Of a DNA stretch of 64,000 nt, positions 26,095 to 33,630 are shown piece by piece (position 1 is the first letter of the stretch; every line of letters begins with the position of its first letter). Origin of the DNA: JAKANT01 sp035502095. Lineage in GTDB: Bacteria; Pseudomonadota; Gammaproteobacteria; Burkholderiales; Burkholderiaceae_F. The notes under the pieces are model-generated. The model did no database searches. It saw only the letters and a program-made list of their open reading frames with translations, and was not told the origin of the DNA. The DNA lies in assembly GCA_035502095.1 (NCBI GenBank), contig DATJUX010000008.1:162378-226377 (forward strand), read 5' to 3'. A program made the translations under genes and the position numbers.

Positions 26095-27450
26095 TCAGCC
26101 CCAGGTCTCCGGCTCGGCCAGGCGCCGCCCCTCGTCCCAGACGACGGCGGGTGTCACCTCGATACCCTCTTCGGTGACCGGAGGCAGGCTGCGGATTCCG
26201 CGCAACAACGCGCTGCGCCACCCGAGTGCGGCAAGCACCAGGCCGCAGGCGCCGGCCGCGAGCAACGCAGCGCGCAAGCCAAAGTGTTCGCCGAGCCAGC
26301 CGCCGACCAGGGCGCCGGGTCCCGCCGGCAGGAGGATCAGCCAGCGCATCGTCGTCGTCATGCGCCCGAGCAGATGCACGGGAGTCACCGCCTGGCGCAG
26401 CGACAGGAAGTTGATGAAGATGAGGACGGCGCCAACGCCGAACAGCATCAGCATCGCGGCGAATTGCGCGACACCGAGCGCCGAAAGCGGCGCCAATCCA
26501 CCCAGCAGCCACCCGGTCGCACTGATGGCGACGCCGAGCACGAGCGCCGGCCCCGGGCCGATGCGGCGCGAAATGCGGTTGCCGACCGAGCTCGCGAAGA
26601 TGGTGCCGACACCGAGGCCGACGAAACACAGCCCGATCGCGCCCTCCGAAAGGCCGAGTTCGCGCGTCGCGAACAGGATCTGCACGACGAGTGCGGCGTG
26701 ATGGCAGAGCTGCCAGCCGCCGGCGAGCAGCGCCATGATCACGAGCAGGGTGTTGCCGGTGACGAACTTGATGCCCACCCGCATCGCGGGCAGGAACTCG
26801 GGCGCGCCCTGGCGCAGGTTTTCGGTGATGCGGATGCCGCGCAGGATGAGCGCCGAGAATCCCAGCAGTACCGCGTTGGCAAGCAAGGCGAGCGGCGGAC
26901 CGCTGAGCTTGATCAACGCCCCCGCTGCCCCGGGGCCGAGGACCTCCGCTGCCGAAGATGCGAGTGCGTTCCTGGCATGCGCCTCGACCAGCCGCCGGCG
27001 CTCGACCACCTGTGCAAGCACGATCTGCGCGGCGCTGCCGGCGACGGTGTTGACCGTGCCGATCACGGATGCCACCGCGTAAAGCCAATGCATGCTCAGG
27101 ATGTCGAGCCACCACCCGAGCGGGACGCTTGCCGCCGCCGCGGCGACGAGCAGCTCACCGGCGACCACGACCGGCAGCTTGCGCGCCCGATCGAGCCATA
27201 CGCCGGCAGGCAGGGAAAGCACGACGAACGGAACGACCTCGATCGCGGTGAGCACGCCCATCTGCGTCGGCGTCGCATGCAGCAGCAGCGCCGCGGTCAG
27301 CGGCAGCGCAAGCATCGTCACCTGGCCGCCGAACGAACTGATCAGCACCGACAGCCACAGGCGCCGGTACATGGCATCCCGCAGCAGGTCGTCGGAGGGA
27401 AATGCGAAACGCCGCACCCACGCGCCGGGCGCGAAGAATGCGAGCTTCAT
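26095..27450 (-). CDS. MFS transporter, DHA3 (EntS/MFS_3-like) type
   Basis: 451 residues with about 12 membrane segments. SVLISSFGGQVTMLALPLTA in the first helix and LPAGVWLDRARK after the second are typical of the DHA3 drug/siderophore exporter family. GNRISRRIGPGPAL marks the start of the second half. It probably exports small molecules across the inner membrane by proton antiport. The C-terminus is a longer cytoplasmic tail (EEGIEVTPAVVWDEG). It lies 97 bases upstream of the HD-GYP gene on the same strand and about 110 bases after the amidase stop. Substrate unknown. Confidence 0.93.
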   Translation of the reverse strand: MKLAFFAPGAWVRRFAFPSDDLLRDAMYRRLWLSVLISSFGGQVTMLALPLTAALLLHATPTQMGVLTAIEVVPFVVLSLPAGVWLDRARKLPVVVAGELLVAAAAASVPLGWWLDILSMHWLYAVASVIGTVNTVAGSAAQIVLAQVVERRRLVEAHARNALASSAAEVLGPGAAGALIKLSGPPLALLANAVLLGFSALILRGIRITENLRQGAPEFLPAMRVGIKFVTGNTLLVIMALLAGGWQLCHHAALVVQILFATRELGLSEGAIGLCFVGLGVGTIFASSVGNRISRRIGPGPALVLGVAISATGWLLGGLAPLSALGVAQFAAMLMLFGVGAVLIFINFLSLRQAVTPVHLLGRMTTTMRWLILLPAGPGALVGGWLGEHFGLRAALLAAGACGLVLAALGWRSALLRGIRSLPPVTEEGIEVTPAVVWDEGRRLAEPETWG

Positions 27451-27559
27451 AAGGCCATGGTTTTCGTCCGCACCGCGGAGCGACGGCCCCGCAGGCTACC
27501 GCAACGGACGCGTGCAAAAACCGACCCGCTCGTGCGGGTCCTGTCGACTGCGGCGCGCG

Positions 27560-29011
27560 CTATTGCGCGCGCGAGACATGCAGCGGCGGTACGCGATCCG
27601 CCCAGGGCATCGACGCTTCGAGCGTCGCCGCCAATTGCAGCAGCAGGTGTTCGTTGGCCGGGCCGGCGGCGAGCTGCACGCCGATCGGCAGCCCGGTCGA
27701 ATGCATCGCGAGCGGAAGCGAGATCGCCGGTGTCCCCATGATGTTGTGCGGCAGCGTGAACTCGCAGACCGGGCGGAAGATCTTCTCCGGCAGCTCCTCG
27801 ATGGAGACGTCGGCGCGGCCGAGGTTGTAGTTGCCCCAAGGTTCCGCCACCCGCGCCGTGGTCGGCGAGAGCCAGACGTCGTACTGCGTGAAGTACTGGC
27901 CGAGCTGTCGCCGCGCGGTGTTGAGCGCCGCCATCGCGCCGAGGAACTGTTCCGCCCTCATCGCGCGCGCGTACTGGTAGACCTTGTAAATCACGGGCTC
28001 CAGCGTGTCCGGTCCGATCGCGTGCCCGCTGCGTTTCGCATAGCCAGCCAGGCGCAGGTCGAAGCCGAAGAACCAGACGTCCATCATGTTGCGCATGGCT
28101 GCCAGCCCATCGAGCTGCGGGCTCTCTTCCTCGACCCGGTGCCCCTGGTCGGCGAGCGCGCGGGCCGTCCGCCCGATCGCCGCCGCGACTTCCGGATCCG
28201 TCTCGAAACCCATCAGCCCGCGCGTCGACCAGCCGATGCGCAGGGCGGGCGCGGGCGAGCGGATCAAGGTTGCATACGGGTGCGCCGGGCGCGGGATGAC
28301 GAACGGATCGCCCGGCTGCGGCAGCGCGAGGCAGTCGAGCATCGTGGCGGCGTCGCGCACGGTCCTGGTCTGCACGAAATTCTGCGCCAGGCCGTAGCCG
28401 TTTTCGTCGAGCATCGGGCCGAACGAGACACGGCCGCGCGACGGCTTGAGCCCCACGCCGCCGCAGAAGCTCGCTGGTATGCGGATCGAACCGCCGATGT
28501 CGGAGCCGTGCGCGATCGGCACCATGCCCGCAATCACCGCCGCCATGCCGCCACCGGTCGAGCCGCCGGCGCAGTAGCCCTGGCGCCACGGCGTGGAGGT
28601 GTTGCCGTACAGCGCGGTTTCGGTCGTGCCGGCCATCGAATACTCCGGCGCCGCGGAGCGACCGAGGATGTTGACGCCGGCTGCCTTGAGCATCTGGCAG
28701 TAGTAGCTGTCCTGGTCGGCTCGCATGCCGCGGCACAGGCGGCTGCCGAACTCGATCTTGCGCCCGGCCTCGTGGCCGAAGACGTCCTTCATGAGGAAGG
28801 GCACGCCGCGAAAGGGTCCCTTGCCGAGCGAGCTCTCGTCGAGCGCGTCGATGCGGTCGGGATAGAGCTCGACCACTGCATTGACCGCCGGATTCGTCGC
28901 GGCGATCGCGCGCGCGGCCGTGCGCGCGAGTTCGGATGCGCTGACCTCTCCGTCGGCAACCAGGCGCGCCAGGCCGAGCGCGTCGTAACGGGCGTATTCG
29001 GCAGGATTCAT
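27560..29011 (-). CDS. Amidase signature family hydrolase
   Basis: 483 residues. The Ser-Ser-Lys triad of the amidase signature family is complete: Lys75 in PFLMKDVFG, Ser151 in CAGGSTGGGMA and nucleophile Ser175 in GSDIGGSIRIPAS. Thr152 replaces the second Ser of the usual GGSSGG, a common variant that keeps the catalytic cis-Ser. There is no signal peptide, so it is a cytoplasmic amidase acting on carboxamides. It lacks the GatA context (no gatB or gatC nearby), so tRNA transamidation is unlikely. It may be co-transcribed with the MFS gene downstream. Confidence 0.94.
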   Translation of the reverse strand: MNPAEYARYDALGLARLVADGEVSASELARTAARAIAATNPAVNAVVELYPDRIDALDESSLGKGPFRGVPFLMKDVFGHEAGRKIEFGSRLCRGMRADQDSYYCQMLKAAGVNILGRSAAPEYSMAGTTETALYGNTSTPWRQGYCAGGSTGGGMAAVIAGMVPIAHGSDIGGSIRIPASFCGGVGLKPSRGRVSFGPMLDENGYGLAQNFVQTRTVRDAATMLDCLALPQPGDPFVIPRPAHPYATLIRSPAPALRIGWSTRGLMGFETDPEVAAAIGRTARALADQGHRVEEESPQLDGLAAMRNMMDVWFFGFDLRLAGYAKRSGHAIGPDTLEPVIYKVYQYARAMRAEQFLGAMAALNTARRQLGQYFTQYDVWLSPTTARVAEPWGNYNLGRADVSIEELPEKIFRPVCEFTLPHNIMGTPAISLPLAMHSTGLPIGVQLAAGPANEHLLLQLAATLEASMPWADRVPPLHVSRAQ

Positions 29012-29025
29012 CGGGCACTCTCGTT

Positions 29026-29049
29026 GCCCTCTCTCGATTGCGAGAGGGC
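29026..29049. terminator. Hairpin between GGDEF and amidase genes
   Basis: GCCCTCTC (29026-29033) and GAGAGGGC (29042-29049) form an 8-bp stem with an 8-base loop in the 60-base gap between the two reverse-strand genes. There is no T run, so it may be an inefficient terminator or a processing site after the GGDEF gene. Confidence 0.3.
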
Positions 29050-29071
29050 TGGGTCGGGCCGCGGGAGCGGC

Positions 29072-30967
29072 CTATTCACCCGCGACAGTATCGGCCAACG
29101 TGCTTCCTTCGACACGTTGCGGCGAAGCGTCGCCGGCGACCATTACGCGGTCGCGCCCGCGTCGCTTGGCGTCGAGGCCGGCCGCATCCGCCGCACGCAA
29201 CAGCACATCGGGTGAGCCTCGGGTCTGTTGCGAATCGGTGACTCCGGCCGAGAACGTGCACCTGCCGACCGTGCCGGTCTCGAACGCGAACATCCTCTGA
29301 CGCCACGCATCCTGCAGGCTCGCGACCTTGCGGCGCACCGCGGCCGCGTCGGTGTGCGGCATCAGCAGGCAGAACTCCTCGCCGCCGTACCGGCACGCCA
29401 CGTCGCTCCTGCGCAGGCGCTCCTCCAGCAGCTTGCCGAACTCCGCGAGCAGCGTGTCGCCGGCCGCGTGCCCGTGCTCGTCGTTGACCGCCTTGAAGTG
29501 GTCGAGGTCGACGATCGCCACGCCGAGCGGCTCGTGGCCGCGTTCGGCCAGCGCGAGCATGGACGGCAGGATGTCATTGAGGTGGCGCCGGTTGAAGAGC
29601 CCGGTCAGGAAGTCGCGCACCGCCTGGTCGCGCAGCGCTGCCTGCAGCGCCTCCACCTCCCGCACCTTCTGCGAGAGCTGGCGGTTCATCGCCTCCAGGC
29701 CCTGCTTGGCGCGTTCGCTCGAGCGCCGGCGCGCATCGATCTCGTCGCGCTCGTGGCGCAGGCGCAGCAACTCGGTCTGCAAGGCGGCCGCCTGGAAACG
29801 CGCCTGCGATGCGCGTTGGACGCGATCTTCATGCAGGCGTTGCCAAGTGCGCAGGTGCGCGAGCGCTCGTTCCGGAGTGCCGAGCGTTTCGTGCAGGTCG
29901 GCGAGGACGCGATAGAGCAGGCACGGCGTGCGCGGACCCGGCGCGTCGGCCCCGGTCGTGTACGGAATCGCCTGTTCGAGCGCGGCTGCCGCGCCTTCGA
30001 GGTCGCCGTGAGTCCGCCGCAGCTCCGCGGTGGCGACGGCGAGTTCGATCCGCTCGTCCGACGTCGCCGCATCCATCAGCAAGCGATTGGCACGTGCGAC
30101 GAGATCGGCGCCGAGGTCGGCCCGCCCGGCGCGCAGCGCCGCGATCGCCATCGTTTCGAAACGGGCGCCGAGCTGGCCGCGCCCGCTCGCGTCGGCCGGC
30201 ATGGCAAGCAGGCGCTCGACATCGGCCATCGCCTCGTCGTGCCGGCCGAGTTCGATCAGGACGGCGACCCGGTTGGCAAGCAGCGTGGAGGTCAGGCGCG
30301 GGTTGGCGACCTGCTCGCACCGTTCGATGCCCTGGTCGAGGTAGCGCAGGGCCTCGAGGCAATCGCCGAGCTGGCTCAGCTCGAAGCCGATGTTGTTGTA
30401 GAGCACGACGTCGAAGCCGCGGTTGCGCGCGGCGCTCGTTTCGTGCAGCGCCTGGTACATGTAGGCGAAAGCCTGCGGCGACTGGCCGAGCATCGAGTGG
30501 CAGCCGGCGATGTTGTTGAGCAACATGCCGCGCTCGTCTTCCTTGAGTACTCGCAGGCCCGGTTCGCGCAGCGGGAGCAACTCGTCGAGCGCCTCGCTCG
30601 AACGTCCTTCGAGCAGCAGCGCCCGCGCGATCCAGGCGCGCGTGAGGATGTTGCCCGCCGCGTCGCCGAGCGCGTCGAAGCAGGCGAGCGCCCGCTTCAG
30701 ATCCGACTCGGCGTCCGTGCGTGGTCCATAGCGCAACAGGTGCACGCCGCGTGTCAGGCGTGCCCAGCCTTCGGCAAGCGGGTCGGCCGTTGCCAGGGCG
30801 CGTGCGCAAGCCTGCTCGGCCCGCCGCAACGATTCGCGCGAATCGCGGTATTGCAGGCGCCATGCGGTGCGCGCTTGCCGCGCCGCGGCGGAAAGCGGAC
30901 GAGAATTCGTGTGGCGAGGTCGGCTCACCCACCAATTGTTGAAGCGCGTTTTTGTGCCCGTCAACAC
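29072..30967 (-). CDS. TPR-GGDEF diguanylate cyclase
   Basis: 631 residues. Residues from about 30 to 400 are tetratricopeptide-like helical repeats (NNIAGCHSMLGQSPQAFAYM, NNIGFELSQLGDCLEALRYL), followed by a coiled coil (about 400-465) and a GGDEF domain. The active site is GGEEF at 528-532, so it should make cyclic-di-GMP. RxxD at 519-522, five residues before it, is the inhibitory site for product feedback. No membrane segment, so it is cytoplasmic. The start is taken at a GTG; the N-terminus is not well fixed. It opposes the HD-GYP enzyme of the neighbouring operon and is divergent from the bufferin operon. Confidence 0.93.
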   Translation of the reverse strand: MLTGTKTRFNNWWVSRPRHTNSRPLSAAARQARTAWRLQYRDSRESLRRAEQACARALATADPLAEGWARLTRGVHLLRYGPRTDAESDLKRALACFDALGDAAGNILTRAWIARALLLEGRSSEALDELLPLREPGLRVLKEDERGMLLNNIAGCHSMLGQSPQAFAYMYQALHETSAARNRGFDVVLYNNIGFELSQLGDCLEALRYLDQGIERCEQVANPRLTSTLLANRVAVLIELGRHDEAMADVERLLAMPADASGRGQLGARFETMAIAALRAGRADLGADLVARANRLLMDAATSDERIELAVATAELRRTHGDLEGAAAALEQAIPYTTGADAPGPRTPCLLYRVLADLHETLGTPERALAHLRTWQRLHEDRVQRASQARFQAAALQTELLRLRHERDEIDARRRSSERAKQGLEAMNRQLSQKVREVEALQAALRDQAVRDFLTGLFNRRHLNDILPSMLALAERGHEPLGVAIVDLDHFKAVNDEHGHAAGDTLLAEFGKLLEERLRRSDVACRYGGEEFCLLMPHTDAAAVRRKVASLQDAWRQRMFAFETGTVGRCTFSAGVTDSQQTRGSPDVLLRAADAAGLDAKRRGRDRVMVAGDASPQRVEGSTLADTVAGE

Positions 30968-31047
30968 AGCGCATGCGGTACGTTCGGCCGCGCGCGACCG
31001 GCGGTGCGCCGTGTTTTGGGGAGTCTTGGGTGCGGACGGCCGGGCGT

Positions 31048-31076
31048 TGTAACGCCGCGGCCGCCCGGACGACTAA
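31048..31076 (+). promoter_or_regulatory. Candidate ECF-sigma promoter of the bufferin operon
   Basis: TGTAACG at 31048-31054 (core GTAAC 31049-31053) is followed by a 16-base spacer and CGACTAA at 31070-31076. ECF sigma factors typically read an AAC-containing -35 and a CGTC/CGAC-like -10 at about this distance, and bufferin operons are known SigF-type ECF targets in some proteobacteria. The start of transcription would be near 31083, leaving an 85-base leader. Only pattern-based. Confidence 0.4.
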
Positions 31077-31167
31077 GACGCCGGACCGATGTCGTTGCCA
31101 TCGCTTGCCAGACGCGGCCCTGGTCCGCCCATCGCCAAGCCGGAACTTAACAATGAGGAGCTCTCAG

Positions 31168-31449
31168 ATGAATCGCAAATCGCTTGTTGTCGCCGCCACC
31201 CTTGCCGCCCTTGCCTCCGGAGCTGCCCTGGCCCAGGACAAGGGTGCCTCGATCAAAGGTGAGAAAGAAAAGTGCTACGGAATTTCGCAAGCCGGGAAGA
31301 ATGACTGCCAGGCCGGACCCGGCACGACCTGCGCCGGTACGTCAAAGGTCGACTATTCCGGCAACAATTGGAAGTACGTCGCCAAGGGCACCTGCACCAC
31401 CATCAAGACGCCGAATGGCATGGGTTCGCTGACGCCGATCAAGAGCTGA
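31168..31449 (+). CDS. bufA1: Bufferin-type RiPP precursor (DUF2282 family)
   Basis: 93 residues: a signal peptide ending at about Ala22 (ASGAALAQ), then a short Cys-containing core with EKCYGISQAGKNDC (Cys36, Cys47), TTCAGTSK (Cys55) and KGTC (Cys76). This four-Cys arrangement is that of DUF2282 bufferins, exported copper-binding peptides whose central cysteines are oxidatively modified by an MNIO enzyme before export. The modifying enzyme gene follows 15 bases after the stop. GAGGAG lies upstream of the ATG. The likely role is copper buffering in the periplasm. The modification itself is inferred from the family. Confidence 0.92.
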   Translation: MNRKSLVVAATLAALASGAALAQDKGASIKGEKEKCYGISQAGKNDCQAGPGTTCAGTSKVDYSGNNWKYVAKGTCTTIKTPNGMGSLTPIKS

Positions 31450-31464
31450 CAACGGAGCGCGCCG

Positions 31465-32313
31465 GTGCCGCAGCCGAGCTCACGCCTGTCCGCGGGGCTC
31501 GGGCTGCGGCCCCAGCACTTCGACGCCGCGCGCGACTGCGGCGCGGACGGGTTGTGGTTCGAGGTCCATCCCGAGAACTACATGGTCGACGGCGGGCCGC
31601 GGCTTGGTTGGCTCGAGGCGGTGCGCGCGCGCCATCCGCTGTCGCTGCACGGCGTGGCGATGTCGCTCGCCGCCGACGCGGCGCCTGACGGCGAGCACCT
31701 GCGCCGCTTCAAGGCGCTGGTCGATCGTTTCGAGCCGGCGCTGATCTCCGAGCACCTGGCATGGTCGACGTGGCGCGGTACGTACCACCCAGACCTGCTT
31801 CCATTTCCGCGCACCCGGGACGCGCTCGCGCGCATCGCTGCCAACGTCGGCCGCGCCCAGGATGCGTTGAAGCGCCGCATCGCGATCGAGAATCCGTCGC
31901 ACTACCTGCGCTTCGACGGCCACGAGCTCGGCGAGATCGAATTCCTGGCCGAGCTCGCGCGCCGCACCGGCTGCGGCCTGCTGCTCGACGTCAACAACGT
32001 CTACGTCAGTGCCCGCAACCTCGGGACCGATCCGGCCGCGTACATCGATGCATTTCCCGCCGGTTGCGTCGACGAGATCCACCTTGCCGGACATAGCGCC
32101 GATCCGAACCTCGGCGAGGCGCTGTTGATCGATTCGCACGACGCGCCCGTGGCGCCCGCGGTATGGACGCTTTATGAACGGCTGGTGGCGCGCACCGGTC
32201 CGCGGCCGACGCTCGTCGAACGCGACGACAACCTGCCCGAGTTCTCGGCGCTGTTCGCCGAACGCGAGCGGGCGCAGCGCACGCTCGGCGCGCTCGAGCG
32301 CCGAGCGGCCTGA
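31465..32313 (+). CDS. bufB1: MNIO (DUF692) bufferin-modifying enzyme
   Basis: 282 residues, a TIM-barrel of the multinuclear non-heme iron oxidative enzyme family. Candidate metal ligands are in order: EVHPENYM (Glu33, His35), SLHGVAMSL (His62), SEHLAW (His97), IENPSHY (Glu142), LLDVNNVYVSARN (Asp175), DEIHLAGH (His206, His210), LIDSHDAPV (Asp223, His225) and LVERDDN (Glu252). It should oxidise Cys residues of the DUF2282 precursor in the cytoplasm. It starts at a GTG with GGAG nine bases upstream. The precursor gene is immediately upstream and the partner protein six bases downstream. Confidence 0.95.
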   Translation: MPQPSSRLSAGLGLRPQHFDAARDCGADGLWFEVHPENYMVDGGPRLGWLEAVRARHPLSLHGVAMSLAADAAPDGEHLRRFKALVDRFEPALISEHLAWSTWRGTYHPDLLPFPRTRDALARIAANVGRAQDALKRRIAIENPSHYLRFDGHELGEIEFLAELARRTGCGLLLDVNNVYVSARNLGTDPAAYIDAFPAGCVDEIHLAGHSADPNLGEALLIDSHDAPVAPAVWTLYERLVARTGPRPTLVERDDNLPEFSALFAERERAQRTLGALERRAA

Positions 32314-32319
32314 GGCACG

Positions 32320-33120
32320 ATGAATCTCGTCGCGACCGATCCGGCCCCCAGCCGCCTGGGCACGTTCCAGCAGCAATTCGCGCAGGCGCTGGTCGCTGCG
32401 GCACCGCCTGTCGACGGCGACGCGAGCCTCGCGGAGCTCTTTGCGCAGCCCGGATTCGCGGTCTATCGCAACACGGTTCACAAGGGCTGCATCGACGCGC
32501 TGCAGGCGAACTACCCGGCGGTCACGCGTCTGGTGGGCGAGGAATGGATACGCGCCGCGGCGGCCGAGTTTGCGCGCTTGCATCGGCCGGCGAGCCCGAT
32601 GCTGCTCGAATATGGCGCGCAGTTCGCGGCGTTCCTGGAAGGTTTCGCACCGGCCGCCGAACTGCCGTATCTCGCGGGCGTCGCACGACTTGATCGTTTC
32701 TGGACCGAAGCGCACGGCGCACGGGACGAGCTCCCATTGGAGCCCGCGCGCGTGGCCGCGCTGACGCAAGCCGAACTCGAGTTCACCCGGCTGCGGCCGC
32801 ATGCGTCGGCGCGGTGGGCCTGGTTCCACGAGATGCCGATTTTCACGCTCTGGTCGCGCAACCGGCACGCGGAGGGCGCGCACGACGACATCGAATGGCG
32901 GGGCGAAGGGGCACTCGTCGTTCGTCCTTTCGACAGCGTGTCGCCCGTGCCGCTCGGCCGCGCCGACGTCGTGTTCCTCGATGCCTGTGCCGCAGGCGGC
33001 ACGCTGGCCGACGCCGCCGTCGCTGCGCTCGCGGCCGAGGCCGAAGCCGACCTCGCGCAGTCGATGGCGCGCCTGCTCTCCGCCGGCGCGTTCGCGTACT
33101 GCGACACCGAGCGCACCTGA
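32320..33120 (+). CDS. bufC1: DUF2063 family MNIO partner protein
   Basis: 266 residues. The N-terminal part (FQQQFAQALVA, FAVYRNTVHKGCIDALQANY, VTRLVGEEW) is the DUF2063 putative DNA-binding-like domain found almost only beside DUF692 genes, where it recognises the precursor for the MNIO enzyme. The C-terminal part (WFHEMPIFTLWSRNR) is more variable. It is cytoplasmic and likely forms a complex with the MNIO enzyme encoded six bases upstream. The spacing leaves no doubt of an operon. No DNA-binding role is implied by the gene position. Confidence 0.92.
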   Translation: MNLVATDPAPSRLGTFQQQFAQALVAAAPPVDGDASLAELFAQPGFAVYRNTVHKGCIDALQANYPAVTRLVGEEWIRAAAAEFARLHRPASPMLLEYGAQFAAFLEGFAPAAELPYLAGVARLDRFWTEAHGARDELPLEPARVAALTQAELEFTRLRPHASARWAWFHEMPIFTLWSRNRHAEGAHDDIEWRGEGALVVRPFDSVSPVPLGRADVVFLDACAAGGTLADAAVAALAAEAEADLAQSMARLLSAGAFAYCDTERT

Positions 33121-33156
33121 GAAGCTCGTTACGCGAACCTTCTGGAGGATTTCACC

Positions 33157-33630
33157 GTGAACTCGCTCGCCACGTCGCTCGCGACCGGCTCTTCCGGCCC
33201 GCGCGGCCTGCTCAATCGTTTCGCCGATGTATTTACGCGCCTGGTGGGCGACGACCTGCTCGCGCTCCTGGCGCGCGTCGGGATCGCCGCGGTGTTCTTC
33301 TATTCCGGGCGCACCAAGGTGGAGGGGCTGCTGAGCGTGACGGACAACGCTGTCGCGCTGTTCGCCGACGAGTACAAGGTGCCGCTGCTGCCGCCCGACG
33401 TGGCGGCCCACATGGCGGCGTATGCCGAGCACCTGTTTCCGCTCCTCCTCGTGCTCGGCCTGTTGACGCGCGTGTCGGCGCTGGCGCTGCTCGGCATGAC
33501 CGCCGTGATCCAGATCTTCGTTTATCCGGACGCGTGGCCGACGCACCTGACATGGGCCACGATCCTGCTGCTGCTGGCCGGGCGCGGCGGCGGCGCCTGG
33601 TCGCTCGACTGCGCGCTGGGGCTGAAGTAG
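33157..33630 (+). CDS. DoxX family membrane protein
   Basis: 157 residues with four hydrophobic segments. ARVGIAAVFFYSGRTKVEGL is the typical DoxX first helix and HLFPLLLVLGLLTRVSAL the third. DoxX proteins are inner-membrane proteins often encoded last in bufferin operons, with a proposed redox role. TGGAGG precedes the GTG start. Its stop is directly adjacent, with no gap, to the stop of the convergent molybdopterin oxidoreductase gene. Role in copper defence inferred from position. Confidence 0.92.
   Translation: MNSLATSLATGSSGPRGLLNRFADVFTRLVGDDLLALLARVGIAAVFFYSGRTKVEGLLSVTDNAVALFADEYKVPLLPPDVAAHMAAYAEHLFPLLLVLGLLTRVSALALLGMTAVIQIFVYPDAWPTHLTWATILLLLAGRGGGAWSLDCALGLK

Noticed and set aside
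29228..31150. A long forward frame opposite the GGDEF gene
   Set aside because: The opposite strand encodes TPR and GGDEF motifs; the forward frame has no recognisable domain or ribosome site.
31480..33546. A long reverse frame opposite the bufferin enzyme genes
   Set aside because: The forward genes have clear DUF692 and DUF2063 motifs; the reverse translation is a shadow.
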